Origin: Fodinibius sp964490705
GTDB lineage: Bacteria > Bacteroidota > Rhodothermia > Balneolales > Balneolaceae
Length of the DNA: 64,000 nucleotides
Assembly: GCA_964490705.1 (NCBI GenBank)
Contig: CAZBCG010000002.1
Location: forward strand, 248,001-312,000
Direction of reading: 5' to 3'
The position numbers were made by a program, and so were the translations under genes. Positions 35,159 to 44,033 of the stretch are shown here, in pieces. A model generated the notes under the pieces. The model was not told the origin of the DNA and did not search any database. It saw nothing but the letters and a program-made list of their open reading frames with translations. The number at the start of each line of letters is the position of its first letter. Within the stretch, counting starts at the first letter, position 1.

Positions 35159-36937
35159 TTGAAGAAAGCAGTGAACAGGCAGTTGGTACAAAAAAATCAA
35201 AGATATACCGTCCCTGAATGGGCTAAACACGTTATTTGGTACCAGATTTTTCCTGAGCGATTTCGTAATGGCGATCCCCAAAACGACCCAACGCGCGAAC
35301 GGCTTGGTACGCCCGAGGGATGGAGCATATCACAGTGGACCGGCGATTGGTATAAGCAAGCGCCTTGGGAACGAGCCATGGGCGATAGCTTTCGTGACAG
35401 TGTCTATAAACGTCGCTATGGCGGTGATTTGCAGGGCATCATTGATAAATTGGATTATCTCAAAGATCTGGGAATTGGGGCGATCTACCTAAATCCCGTT
35501 TTTGATGCTGTTTCACTCCACAAGTATGATACCAGCTACTATCACCACGTAGATCGTTTCTTTGGTCCCGATCCCGAGGGCGATGCCAAAATTATGGAGC
35601 AGGAAAACCCCAATGATCCATCAACCTGGCAGTGGACCTCAGCCGACAAGCTATTGCTTGAGCTTATCGAAAAGGTTCATGAGCGTGATATGCGGATTAT
35701 TATTGATGGAGTTTTTAATCACACAGGGGTCGATTTTTGGGCGTTTCGGGATCTCAATCAGCATCAGCAGCAGTCGCAGTATAAAGATTGGTATGCGGTG
35801 CAGTCGTATCGCGATCCCGACGATCCGGAGAGCGAATTTAAGTACGACAGCTGGTGGGATGTGAAAACCTTGCCCGCTCTTAAGGAAGAAAATGGCACGC
35901 TCGTGGGGCCGGTTCGCAGTCATATTTTTGATATTACCCGCCGCTGGATGGATCCCGACGGTGATGGAGATCCTTCTGATGGTATAGATGGCTGGCGTTT
36001 GGATGTGCCTGAGGAAGTCGGCAAAGACTTTTGGAGGGAGTGGAGTTCGCTGGTGAAGTCTATCAATCCCGAAGCCTTTACGGTGGGAGAAATTTGGACA
36101 ACGAACTCCAGGGAGTGGGTCAGTGGCGATCTTTTTATGTCGTCAATGAATTATCCGTTTACCAAGGCCGTGATGAAATACATGATCAACCAATCGATCT
36201 CGGCGGCGGATTTTTTAGCTGAGCTTCGCACTTTTCGACACGAATTTCCGCATGATGCACAGTTTGTGCTGCAAAATCTGATGGATAGCCATGATACACC
36301 GCGCCTGGCATCAATGATTGTAAATCCGGACCGGGATTTTGGAGAAGAAACCATGCCCAAAGATGATTTTGATGTTCGCAAACCGAATACCGAAGAACGT
36401 CGTTTACAGCGACTGGTCGCCCTTTTTCAATATACCTATGTGGGAGCGCCGATGATCTTTTACGGGACCGAAGCGGGCATGTGGGGTGCCGACGATCCCG
36501 ATGATCGCAAGCCGATGGTGTGGCCGGAATTTGAGTATGATCCTGAAGAATCACATCCTTTTGGTGAAGAACGTCCGGCCGATGATAACAATTTTGATCA
36601 TCGCAATTACCACTGGTACAGAAAACTTGGGCAGATCCGTAATAGCCACCTGTCGCTGCGAACGGGCGAATTTCAAGAGCTAACCGTGGATAATTCGCGT
36701 AATTGTTTTGCCTTTGCCCGGGTAATGAATGAACAGATGTTTTGTATCGTCGCTATTAATCGTTCAGAGCGTCCGCAAAAGCTAACCATTCCGCTTGCCA
36801 ATCTTTATGTTCCCGAAGGCAAGCATCTCGAAAATATAATTACCGGTACTCGAATCAAGGTGGATGACTCAAAAATGGATATCACATTGCCGCCGGTGAC
36901 CGGTGCAATTCTCTCTCCCGAAAAAGACGACGCATGA
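35159..36937 (+). CDS. GH13 family alpha-glucan hydrolase, cytoplasmic
   Basis: 592 residues, no signal peptide, so intracellular. The start is a TTG at 35159, 16 bp after pfkA. The GH13 barrel opens at HVIWYQIFPERFRNGDP; region II has the nucleophile Asp282 (WRLDVPEE), region III Glu311 (VGEIW) and region IV Asp379 (DSHDTPR), with region I DGVFNHTG intact. It resembles cyclomaltodextrinase/neopullulanase-type enzymes that cut short maltodextrins but lacks their N-terminal dimerisation domain. Its stop overlaps the next start by 4 bp. Placement after pfkA ties sugar release to glycolysis. Confidence 0.9.
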   Translation: MKKAVNRQLVQKNQRYTVPEWAKHVIWYQIFPERFRNGDPQNDPTRERLGTPEGWSISQWTGDWYKQAPWERAMGDSFRDSVYKRRYGGDLQGIIDKLDYLKDLGIGAIYLNPVFDAVSLHKYDTSYYHHVDRFFGPDPEGDAKIMEQENPNDPSTWQWTSADKLLLELIEKVHERDMRIIIDGVFNHTGVDFWAFRDLNQHQQQSQYKDWYAVQSYRDPDDPESEFKYDSWWDVKTLPALKEENGTLVGPVRSHIFDITRRWMDPDGDGDPSDGIDGWRLDVPEEVGKDFWREWSSLVKSINPEAFTVGEIWTTNSREWVSGDLFMSSMNYPFTKAVMKYMINQSISAADFLAELRTFRHEFPHDAQFVLQNLMDSHDTPRLASMIVNPDRDFGEETMPKDDFDVRKPNTEERRLQRLVALFQYTYVGAPMIFYGTEAGMWGADDPDDRKPMVWPEFEYDPEESHPFGEERPADDNNFDHRNYHWYRKLGQIRNSHLSLRTGEFQELTVDNSRNCFAFARVMNEQMFCIVAINRSERPQKLTIPLANLYVPEGKHLENIITGTRIKVDDSKMDITLPPVTGAILSPEKDDA

Positions 36938-37482
36938 GACTCGATCCCAAATATTTTAATGTCTTTTTGCTGATTGTCGCTATCGTTGCAGCAGTTCTGA
37001 TTGCCGTTTTTACACTCAATAATCGCAGTACCGAGAAAGCGGTCTTCAAGGAACGGATGTTTGCCAATGATTCGCTGCAGACAGTTTATTGGCGGAATGT
37101 ACAAGGTGATGACAGCCTTCGTGTGGCTGATTTCAAGGGCGATTTTGTGATCCTTAATTTTTGGGCTAACTGGTCGGACGCTTCTCTGGAATCGCAAAAG
37201 AAGCTGGCTCATCTCAAAACGCAGCATGCCGATACGCTCGAAGTTATTGCCGCTGCAGTGGGACTCACAAAGCAGGAAGCAACCCAATATATTGCAGATC
37301 ACGATTTTCCTTTTCATTTTGTGGCGGGCTCCCGGCAATTTTCCGACTTTTCGGTGCCGGGTCTGCCCGCGCAGCTGATCTACAATCCCGATGGTAAGCT
37401 GCAGCGTATATTTTTGGGATATCAAAATCAGAGTCAATACGATAGCTTACGAGCACTCATCAAACATGGCAAAACACAATGA
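36934..37482 (+). CDS. Membrane-anchored thioredoxin-fold protein without CxxC
   Basis: 182 residues with one N-terminal membrane anchor (about 9-28) and a TlpA-like domain facing the periplasm. The strand before the active site reads VILNFWANWSDAS, where TlpA proteins have WCxxC: residues 81 and 84 are Ser, and the whole protein has no cysteine. The later FSVPGLPAQLIYNPDGKLQRIFLGY block retains the fold's cis-Pro region. It may bind partners rather than move disulphides. It overlaps the GH13 gene by 4 bp and pabC by 17 bp. Confidence 0.82.
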   Translation: MRLDPKYFNVFLLIVAIVAAVLIAVFTLNNRSTEKAVFKERMFANDSLQTVYWRNVQGDDSLRVADFKGDFVILNFWANWSDASLESQKKLAHLKTQHADTLEVIAAAVGLTKQEATQYIADHDFPFHFVAGSRQFSDFSVPGLPAQLIYNPDGKLQRIFLGYQNQSQYDSLRALIKHGKTQ

Positions 37483-38338
37483 CTGGATCTGTTTTGACGG
37501 TAAAATAACCGCTGCTGATACACCCGTTGTTCCGGCAAATACCCGCGGTTTGATGTACGGAGAGGGCGTTTTTGATACACTTCGAATCTACTCTGGAAAA
37601 ACGCTTTTCTTTGATCGACATTTCAATCGCACCCGGGATGGACTTGACACTCTGGGTATTACAATTCCTGAGAGTATTACTGCAAGTCGTATTAAGGCTG
37701 ATATCAAAAAGCTGCTCCGGAGAAACAAGCTGTCAACCACTGATGCCATTGTGCGATTGCAGTTTTGGCGCGACGGCAATCGAGGATATCATCCCGATGA
37801 AGAGGGCAAAGTGCGTTATGCAATCACTGCTTCCGAATGTCCCGCCCGTTTTGATTCACCTAGTCTCACTACCGTAGATCGCCGTCGGATTCCCTCACAG
37901 AGCCAGCCTTCGCAATATAAATTTAGCAACGGCATCAATTATATTTTAGCGGCTCAAGAGGCCAGCCAAAAAGGCGCCGATGATGCGTTGATGCAAACGG
38001 TGGATGGGCATATTTCGGAGACGACCATTGCTAATGTTTTCTGGCGAAAGGGGAACAACGTATTCACTCCTTCAGAAAAGTGTGATCTGTTGCCGGGTAT
38101 TACCAGAGATATTATGATGGAACTGATCAACCGGCATCAAGAATTAGAGTTGGGAAACGGGTTCTATGAATTAGATCACATTGTACAAGCAGAATCCGTT
38201 TGGATTTGCAATTCAGTTCGCGAACTGCTGCCTGTTAATAGCATCAATGAAAAGCAGTATATTACTAATGATGATTTATTTGATGAGCTCAAGCAACGAT
38301 TTCGGGCATATCGCAACGAGCATTTAGTGTCACTATAA
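37466..38338 (+). CDS. pabC: Class IV aminotransferase, probable aminodeoxychorismate lyase
   Basis: 290 residues from the ATG at 37466 (the longer frame from 37391 would overlap the upstream gene by 92 bp and reads as non-coding). It belongs to the fold type IV PLP enzymes: NTRGLMYGEGVFDTLRIYSGK, LQFWRDGNRGY, the PLP-Lys region SQYKFSNGINYILAAQEA and SETTIANVFW. Being 5 bp from pabB it most likely makes p-aminobenzoate for folate; a branched-chain aminotransferase is less likely. Confidence 0.87.
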   Translation: MAKHNDWICFDGKITAADTPVVPANTRGLMYGEGVFDTLRIYSGKTLFFDRHFNRTRDGLDTLGITIPESITASRIKADIKKLLRRNKLSTTDAIVRLQFWRDGNRGYHPDEEGKVRYAITASECPARFDSPSLTTVDRRRIPSQSQPSQYKFSNGINYILAAQEASQKGADDALMQTVDGHISETTIANVFWRKGNNVFTPSEKCDLLPGITRDIMMELINRHQELELGNGFYELDHIVQAESVWICNSVRELLPVNSINEKQYITNDDLFDELKQRFRAYRNEHLVSL

Positions 38339-38343
38339 CGCTG

Positions 38344-39630
38344 ATGGAAACCTCACTACATACACTCACACAGCAACTTGTCCAAGAGGGATCTGTAGTT
38401 CTTCTTGAATCACAGTCCAGGGATCATCCCTGGTCGCGGAAGTCATATCTGGCTGCACGACCCAAGGCAACGATTACAGCGCGCGGCGATGAGATCAGTG
38501 TAAAAGAGGGGAGGGAACAGGAGATACGAACCGGCAATCCCTGGCAACAGTTACAGGATTTTCAGGATCGGCATAACGATTGGCTTTTTGGATATCTCGG
38601 CTATGACTTAAAAAATCATATTGAAGTATTGTATTCTCGCAATGAGGATCTGCTTGAAGCCCCCGATCTGTTTTTTATGGTTCCGGGTTTGCTTATCGAA
38701 TTTGATCACCAAACAGGGACCAAGAATATTATCAGGGGAGAGCTGCCCAAAGAATATGCTGCAAGTAGTGAAAAATCATTTTTTGAGCTTCGAGATGTAC
38801 AGCCCAGGATATCCCAAGGAGATTATATTGTCAAAATTAAGCAGGCACAGCAGCAAATTACGGAGGGTGATTTTTATGAGATCAACCTTTCACATCAGAT
38901 GAAGGGGTATTTTCAGGGAAATCCGTTTGCACTGTATCAACAAATGAAAGAGGTAGGTCCGGTGCCGTTTGGAGCATATTTGGAGATGGACGGCTTGTCG
39001 GTATGTTGCCAATCGCCGGAGCGATTCTTGCGCAAAGAGGGGAGCAGGGTTTTCTCTCAGCCTATTAAGGGCACCTCCCGACGCGGTGACAATGCCGATG
39101 AGGATCACTTGCTAAAGCAGGAATTGGTTGCATCCCAAAAAGAGCAGGCCGAGAACTTGATGATTGTGGATCTGGTGCGGAATGATCTCAGCAAAATTGC
39201 GCGAAACGGTTCAGTGAAAGTACCCAAACTCTTCGAAATCGAATCGTTCGGCACGGTTCACCAGATGGTGTCAACGGTGGAGGCTGAAGCTGCCGACGAA
39301 GATCCGGTTGCCATTCTGAAAGCGTGTTTTCCCATGGGGTCGATGACCGGTGCCCCCAAGATCAGCGCAATGAAAACGATTGAAGAGCTCGAGGGATATC
39401 GCCGCGGAATTTATTCCGGGGCAGTGGGGTATATCAGTCCCGACGGAGATTTTGATTTTAATGTGGTGATTCGGACAGCGATCATAAATCAAGATGAGCT
39501 TTTCTATTCGGTAGGTGGTGCGATAACCAGCGATTCCGATCCGCAAAAAGAGTGGCAAGAGACCTTGGTGAAGGCACGAGCGTTACTTGAAACGATTGAC
39601 GAAAGAAATCAACTTGATCTGCACATATAG
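38344..39630 (+). CDS. pabB: Aminodeoxychorismate synthase component I
   Basis: Chorismate-amination subunit of p-aminobenzoate synthesis. The 428 residues include the diagnostic PabB nucleophile motif PIKGTSRR (anthranilate synthase has PIAGT), ENLMIVDLVRNDL, and the C-terminal PMGSMTGAPKISAMKTIEELE and YSGAVGYISPDGDFDFNVVIRT. No glutamine amidotransferase partner (PabA) is in the window. It ends the pfkA-to-pabB run. Confidence 0.94.
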   Translation: METSLHTLTQQLVQEGSVVLLESQSRDHPWSRKSYLAARPKATITARGDEISVKEGREQEIRTGNPWQQLQDFQDRHNDWLFGYLGYDLKNHIEVLYSRNEDLLEAPDLFFMVPGLLIEFDHQTGTKNIIRGELPKEYAASSEKSFFELRDVQPRISQGDYIVKIKQAQQQITEGDFYEINLSHQMKGYFQGNPFALYQQMKEVGPVPFGAYLEMDGLSVCCQSPERFLRKEGSRVFSQPIKGTSRRGDNADEDHLLKQELVASQKEQAENLMIVDLVRNDLSKIARNGSVKVPKLFEIESFGTVHQMVSTVEAEAADEDPVAILKACFPMGSMTGAPKISAMKTIEELEGYRRGIYSGAVGYISPDGDFDFNVVIRTAIINQDELFYSVGGAITSDSDPQKEWQETLVKARALLETIDERNQLDLHI

Positions 39631-39806
39631 TATGGATATCGGTGTTTAAAGGGGAGAGAGTACTATTGGATGATTTGCTTTAAAAGCAGGGAAGTGTTTA
39701 GTTAAGAATGGCTATAAATGAGCTTTCTATTGAATAATTCAATCATAGTAGACGCCATTTGTACGCAGAGTATTATTTAATCAATTTTATACAGAGGGGA
39801 TTATAA

Positions 39807-40823
39807 TTGGCTGGTAGTACTATTTATGATATTGCAAAAAAGGCGGGTGTAAGCATTGCTACGGTATCCCGAGTAGTGAATAATAGTGATGGTATTGCTG
39901 ATAAGACGCGCGAAAAGGTACTCAAGGTAGCCGACGAGCTCGGGTATCATCCGCAGGCATATGCACAGGGACTGGCCCGTAAGAAAAAAAACATCATTAT
40001 GGTAGTGGTTCCCGTACTGTCCAACTACTTTTTTATGGAGGTGCTGTCCGGTATTCAGGATAAGATTTCGAACTACGATTACGACCTGAATATTTTCAAT
40101 ATCCAGAGTAATGGGGGCGATATGTTTGCCCAGGTCGAGAATATCATCAAGCGGCAATGGGCCGATGGCTATCTGTTTATATCCACACACCTGCGCAATC
40201 ACCAGCTTGAGCAGTTACAGAACTACGATGTTCCGCTTACGCTTATTGATGAAGAGTATCCCGGTATCGATTCGGTAAGCGTAAATAACGAAAAGGGCAT
40301 CCAAAAGGCGATGCACTATTTTCTAGAGCAAGGGTTGACCCGCATAGCCATGATTAGTGCACTAAAATCATCAAAGCCGGGAGAGCAACGCATCAAAGGA
40401 TATAAAAAAGCACTTTCTGAGGCGGGATTGCCGATCGACGAAGATCTTATCGTGGCCGGGAACTCCATGTATCGCGATGGTTTTTCGGAGCAAAACGGCT
40501 ACGAGGCCATGATCAAACTCCTTGAGTTGTCCAATCCGCCCGAGGCTTGTTTCTGCTCGTCAGATATCCAGGCTGTGGGGGCCATAAAGGCGATGAAAGA
40601 GCGTAACACACACATCCCCATCATCGGTTATGATGATATCACGATCTCCAATTACATCGGCCTTTCAACTATTCGTCAGCCCATGCACGATATGGGCGCT
40701 TTTGCTACCGAAAACCTGATTGACCGGATGCAGAATAAGATATCTACGCCTACCCAAAAGGTTTTTTCTCCCGAGTTGATACTGCGCTCATCCACCGAAA
40801 TTTCCTATCAAAAAAATTGCTAA
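39807..40823 (+). CDS. LacI-family transcriptional regulator
   Basis: 338 residues with an N-terminal helix-turn-helix (STIYDIAKKAGVSIATVSRVVNN) and a periplasmic-binding-protein-like effector domain (IMVVVPVLSNYFFMEVLSGIQ ... GYDDITISNYIGLSTIRQPMHDMG). The start is a TTG at 39807, supported by the preceding aGAGGGGa 8 nt upstream and by the HTH starting at once. It stands alone between pabB and the pgmB operon, with its own terminator. As the only sugar-type regulator here it is the best candidate for controlling the starch/maltose genes and for binding the cre-like sites (inferred). Confidence 0.94.
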   Translation: MAGSTIYDIAKKAGVSIATVSRVVNNSDGIADKTREKVLKVADELGYHPQAYAQGLARKKKNIIMVVVPVLSNYFFMEVLSGIQDKISNYDYDLNIFNIQSNGGDMFAQVENIIKRQWADGYLFISTHLRNHQLEQLQNYDVPLTLIDEEYPGIDSVSVNNEKGIQKAMHYFLEQGLTRIAMISALKSSKPGEQRIKGYKKALSEAGLPIDEDLIVAGNSMYRDGFSEQNGYEAMIKLLELSNPPEACFCSSDIQAVGAIKAMKERNTHIPIIGYDDITISNYIGLSTIRQPMHDMGAFATENLIDRMQNKISTPTQKVFSPELILRSSTEISYQKNC

Positions 40824-40867
40824 ATCTCTGTTGATTTGGTTTTTTACAGATCAATGGAATTAGCATG

Positions 40868-40901
40868 AAAAATTGGTCTTATTTAGTGAGCCAATTTTTT
40901 C
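40868..40901 (+). terminator. Intrinsic terminator after the LacI regulator
   Basis: aaaaattgg / ccaattttt form a 9-bp stem with a 14-nt loop, ending in T. It separates the regulator from the pgmB-GH65-GH13-MFS operon. Confidence 0.8.
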
Positions 40902-40949
40902 GTAGAACTTAAAATTTGTTGCTGTAATCGCCATTTTCCTGGCTGTGTG

Positions 40950-40959
40950 ACAAATTTGT
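40950..40959. promoter_or_regulatory. Weak palindrome upstream of pgmB
   Basis: acaaatttgt, a perfect 10-bp palindrome within tgacaaatttgtga, lies 20 bp before the pgmB start. It could be an operator, but such AT-rich palindromes are common. Confidence 0.25.
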
Positions 40960-40979
40960 GATCGTATTTTTTGGAGTTT

Positions 40980-41636
40980 ATGAACATACCGACCACATGG
41001 ATTTTTGATTTGGATGGTGTCATCGTAGAGACGGCGCAATTTCACTTTAAAGCCTGGAAAAAGCTGGCCGATACGCTTGATATTCCGTTTGATGAATCGG
41101 ACAACGAAGCGCTGAAAGGGGTGAGCAGGAGCAAATCGCTGCAGACTATACTGGATCTCGATGATCGGAAAATTTCCGACGAGAAATTTCAGCAGTTGAT
41201 GGATCAAAAAAATGGATGGTATCAGGATTATATTGCCCAGCTGACGCCCGATGATATTCTGGACGGCATTCCCGAATTCCTTGAGGCACTAAAAGCACAG
41301 GATGCAAACTTGGTGATTGGGTCATCCAGTAAAAATGCGCAATTTATCATGGATTATTTGCAATTAACTGATACCTTTGATGCAATTATTGATGGGACAA
41401 AAGTGCAAAATACCAAGCCCGATCCCGAGGTATTCCTGAATGGGGCGAAGGCTGTAGGTGCAAATCCATCAGAATGTATTGTGTTTGAGGATGCGGAATC
41501 GGGTGTGGAAGCAGCATTGGCAGCCGATATGCTTTGTGTGGGGGTGGGATCCGAAGAGATTCTTGGAGATGCCGACCTTGTGATACAGTCATTTAAAGGG
41601 TTGACGCCAAAACAGTTACTGGCTCAACTCGATTAA
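40980..41636 (+). CDS. pgmB: Beta-phosphoglucomutase
   Basis: Converts beta-glucose-1-phosphate, the product of maltose phosphorylase, to glucose-6-phosphate. 218 residues of the HAD superfamily: nucleophile Asp10 and acid/base Asp12 (IFDLDGVIVET), GSSSKNAQFIMDY, TKPDPEVFLNGAK, VFEDAESGVEAA. The ATG at 40980 is chosen because ggag lies 4 nt upstream, inside the alternative TTG at 40971. It is followed 40 bp later by the GH65 gene, the textbook functional pair. Confidence 0.94.
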   Translation: MNIPTTWIFDLDGVIVETAQFHFKAWKKLADTLDIPFDESDNEALKGVSRSKSLQTILDLDDRKISDEKFQQLMDQKNGWYQDYIAQLTPDDILDGIPEFLEALKAQDANLVIGSSSKNAQFIMDYLQLTDTFDAIIDGTKVQNTKPDPEVFLNGAKAVGANPSECIVFEDAESGVEAALAADMLCVGVGSEEILGDADLVIQSFKGLTPKQLLAQLD

Positions 41637-41676
41637 TTAAAAATTAGTATCGTAGCTTAACAGAACGAATAGCTTT

Positions 41677-44001
41677 ATGAATCAATACCTGGAAATCGAC
41701 GAGTGGAATATAATTGAAAAGGGATTTGACCCGGAACGACAGCGTTCTTCGGAAAGTATTTTTAGCTTGGGGAACGGGCATATGGGTCAGCGCGCCAACT
41801 TTGAGGAGCAGTACAGCGGCGATTCGCTGCAGGGTAGTTATATTGGCGGCATCTACTATCCCGATAAAACCAAAGTGGGCTGGTGGAAAAACGGCTATCC
41901 CGAGTATTTTGCCAAGGTGTTGAATTCGGTAAACTGGATTGGCATTGATGTAACTATCAATGATCAGCCTCTTGATTTAGCAGAATGTGAAGTCAGTAAT
42001 TTCAAGCGAACCTTGAATATGAAGGCCGGATTTTTGCAGCGTTCCTTTAATGCTGCATTGCCCAACGGGGATAATATTTCGGTTGAGATAAAACGGTTTA
42101 TCAGCATGGTGCGCAAAGAAGTAGGGGCTATTCAGTATCGCATCAAAACGCTGAATTTTGATGGCACCATTTCGTTCAATTCGTACGTCAATGGCGATGT
42201 ACGAAATGAAGATGCCAACTACGACGAGCGGTTTTGGTCGGAAGTTGATCAGGGGAAATTTGAGAACGGCGGATATGTAACGACCAAAACCAAGAAACTT
42301 GATTTTCATGTTTGCGCCGGAATGAGCAACAGCATCAGCAAGAATGGTAACGGGCTTGATCTTTCGGGAAGTCCATCGGTGCAATCCATGCGAGTTGATC
42401 GAAAATATGAGGTGGATATTACCGAAGGTGACGAAATTTTATTTCATAAATATGCGGTGGTGGCTTCTTCTTTGAACCATGATCGTAAGCGCTTACATCC
42501 CCATGTAAAGGATCTGAAGGGGGAAATTGCAAAGACAGAATTTGTTCAACTTTTTGATGAGCATGCCCGGCGATGGGCCGAAATCTGGGATGGCAGCGAC
42601 GTGTTTATCGAAGGAGATAAAAAGGCACAGCAGGGGATTCGATTTAACATCTTTCAGTTGTATCAAACTTATACCGGAGAAGATGAACGCTTGAATATCG
42701 GTCCCAAGGGCTTTACCGGAGAAAAGTACGGCGGTTGTACCTATTGGGATACCGAGGCCTATTGCTTGCCGTTTTATTTGAATACCGCCCCCAATGAGGT
42801 CGCTCGGAATCTGTTGCTGTATCGTTACCGACATCTGCCGAAAGCCATTGAAAATGCTGAAAAGCTGGGTTTTACCGACGGTGCCGCGCTGTATCCCATG
42901 GTGACCATGAACGGGGAGGAGTGTCATAATGAGTGGGAAATTACGTTCGAGGAGATCCATCGCAATGGAGCTATGGCCTATGCCATCCACAATTATATAC
43001 GTCACACCGGTGATGAGGAGTATTTGCAGGAAGCTGGTCTGGAAGTGTTGATTGCGTTGTCTCGATTTTGGAGTCAGCGGTTTAACTTTTCCCAGAAGCG
43101 TCAGAAGTACGTGATGCTGGGTGTTACGGGGCCCAATGAGTACGAAAATAACGTCAACAATAACTGGTACACCTCGTACATCGGATGTTGGACGCTGCGC
43201 TATACCATGGAGTGCATAGAGAAGGTCCGTAACCAAGCACCAGAAGAATTTGATAATATCTTGGAAAAGGCAAGTTTTGATTTTTCTGAAACCGAGCGCT
43301 GGAATGAGATCCTAGAAAACGTTTATCTGCCCAAAGATGAGGAGCGAGGTATCTTTTTACAGCAGGATAATTACATGGATAAGGAACAGCGGATGGTTGC
43401 GGATCTGGATGACGAAGAGCGTCCGCTGAACCAGCACTGGTCGTGGGATCGCATTTTGCGTTCGTGCTTCATCAAACAGGGTGATGTGGTGCAGGGACTT
43501 TATTTCTTTGAGAATCATTTTGATGAGGATACCATCCGTCGTAATTTTGATTTCTACGAGCCCCGCACAGTGCATGAATCCTCGTTGTCGCCCTGTATTC
43601 ACGCAATACTGGCTTCGAAACTGGGGTACAGGGACAAAGCCTATCGCTTCTATTTACGTACGGCACGCCTCGATCTGGATGATTACAATGAGGAGGTGCA
43701 CCAGGGGCTTCATATCACAAGTATGGCCGGCACGTGGATGTCGATTGTAGAAGGATTTGCCGGCAAACGAGCAAAAGATGGCAAGCTGTACTTTTCTCCC
43801 ACGTTGCCGGACGAATGGGATGGGTATTCCTTTAAAATTCTTTTTCAGGGTCAGCGGCTGAAAGTTCATGTTGATGCCGACACGGTGCGTATCAGCTGCG
43901 AAAAAGGAGAGGGCATCAGCTGTTTTGTGTATGATGAAAAATGTGAAGTTTTACCGAATAAACCACTGGAAGTCGCTCGAAAAAGTGCGGCTGTACAATA
44001 A
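41677..44001 (+). CDS. GH65 maltose phosphorylase
   Basis: Phosphorolyses maltose (or a related alpha-diglucoside such as kojibiose or nigerose) to glucose and beta-glucose-1-phosphate in the cytosol. The 774 residues match GH65: N-terminal beta-sandwich, then an (alpha/alpha)6 barrel with WDTEAYCLPFYL, the general-acid Glu488 in VTGPNEYENNVNNNW, KQGDVVQGLYFFEN (phosphate region) and ESSLSPCIHAILA. No signal peptide. Substrate specificity within GH65 cannot be read with certainty; the pgmB/GH13/MFS neighbourhood favours maltose. Confidence 0.92.
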   Translation: MNQYLEIDEWNIIEKGFDPERQRSSESIFSLGNGHMGQRANFEEQYSGDSLQGSYIGGIYYPDKTKVGWWKNGYPEYFAKVLNSVNWIGIDVTINDQPLDLAECEVSNFKRTLNMKAGFLQRSFNAALPNGDNISVEIKRFISMVRKEVGAIQYRIKTLNFDGTISFNSYVNGDVRNEDANYDERFWSEVDQGKFENGGYVTTKTKKLDFHVCAGMSNSISKNGNGLDLSGSPSVQSMRVDRKYEVDITEGDEILFHKYAVVASSLNHDRKRLHPHVKDLKGEIAKTEFVQLFDEHARRWAEIWDGSDVFIEGDKKAQQGIRFNIFQLYQTYTGEDERLNIGPKGFTGEKYGGCTYWDTEAYCLPFYLNTAPNEVARNLLLYRYRHLPKAIENAEKLGFTDGAALYPMVTMNGEECHNEWEITFEEIHRNGAMAYAIHNYIRHTGDEEYLQEAGLEVLIALSRFWSQRFNFSQKRQKYVMLGVTGPNEYENNVNNNWYTSYIGCWTLRYTMECIEKVRNQAPEEFDNILEKASFDFSETERWNEILENVYLPKDEERGIFLQQDNYMDKEQRMVADLDDEERPLNQHWSWDRILRSCFIKQGDVVQGLYFFENHFDEDTIRRNFDFYEPRTVHESSLSPCIHAILASKLGYRDKAYRFYLRTARLDLDDYNEEVHQGLHITSMAGTWMSIVEGFAGKRAKDGKLYFSPTLPDEWDGYSFKILFQGQRLKVHVDADTVRISCEKGEGISCFVYDEKCEVLPNKPLEVARKSAAVQ

Positions 44002-44033
44002 AAATTGACTAATAATTATAAATCAACAGGAAA

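Noticed and set aside
42493..43236. 247-codon open frame on the minus strand
   Set aside because: Lies wholly within the GH65 gene in another frame; composition is that of an antisense shadow.
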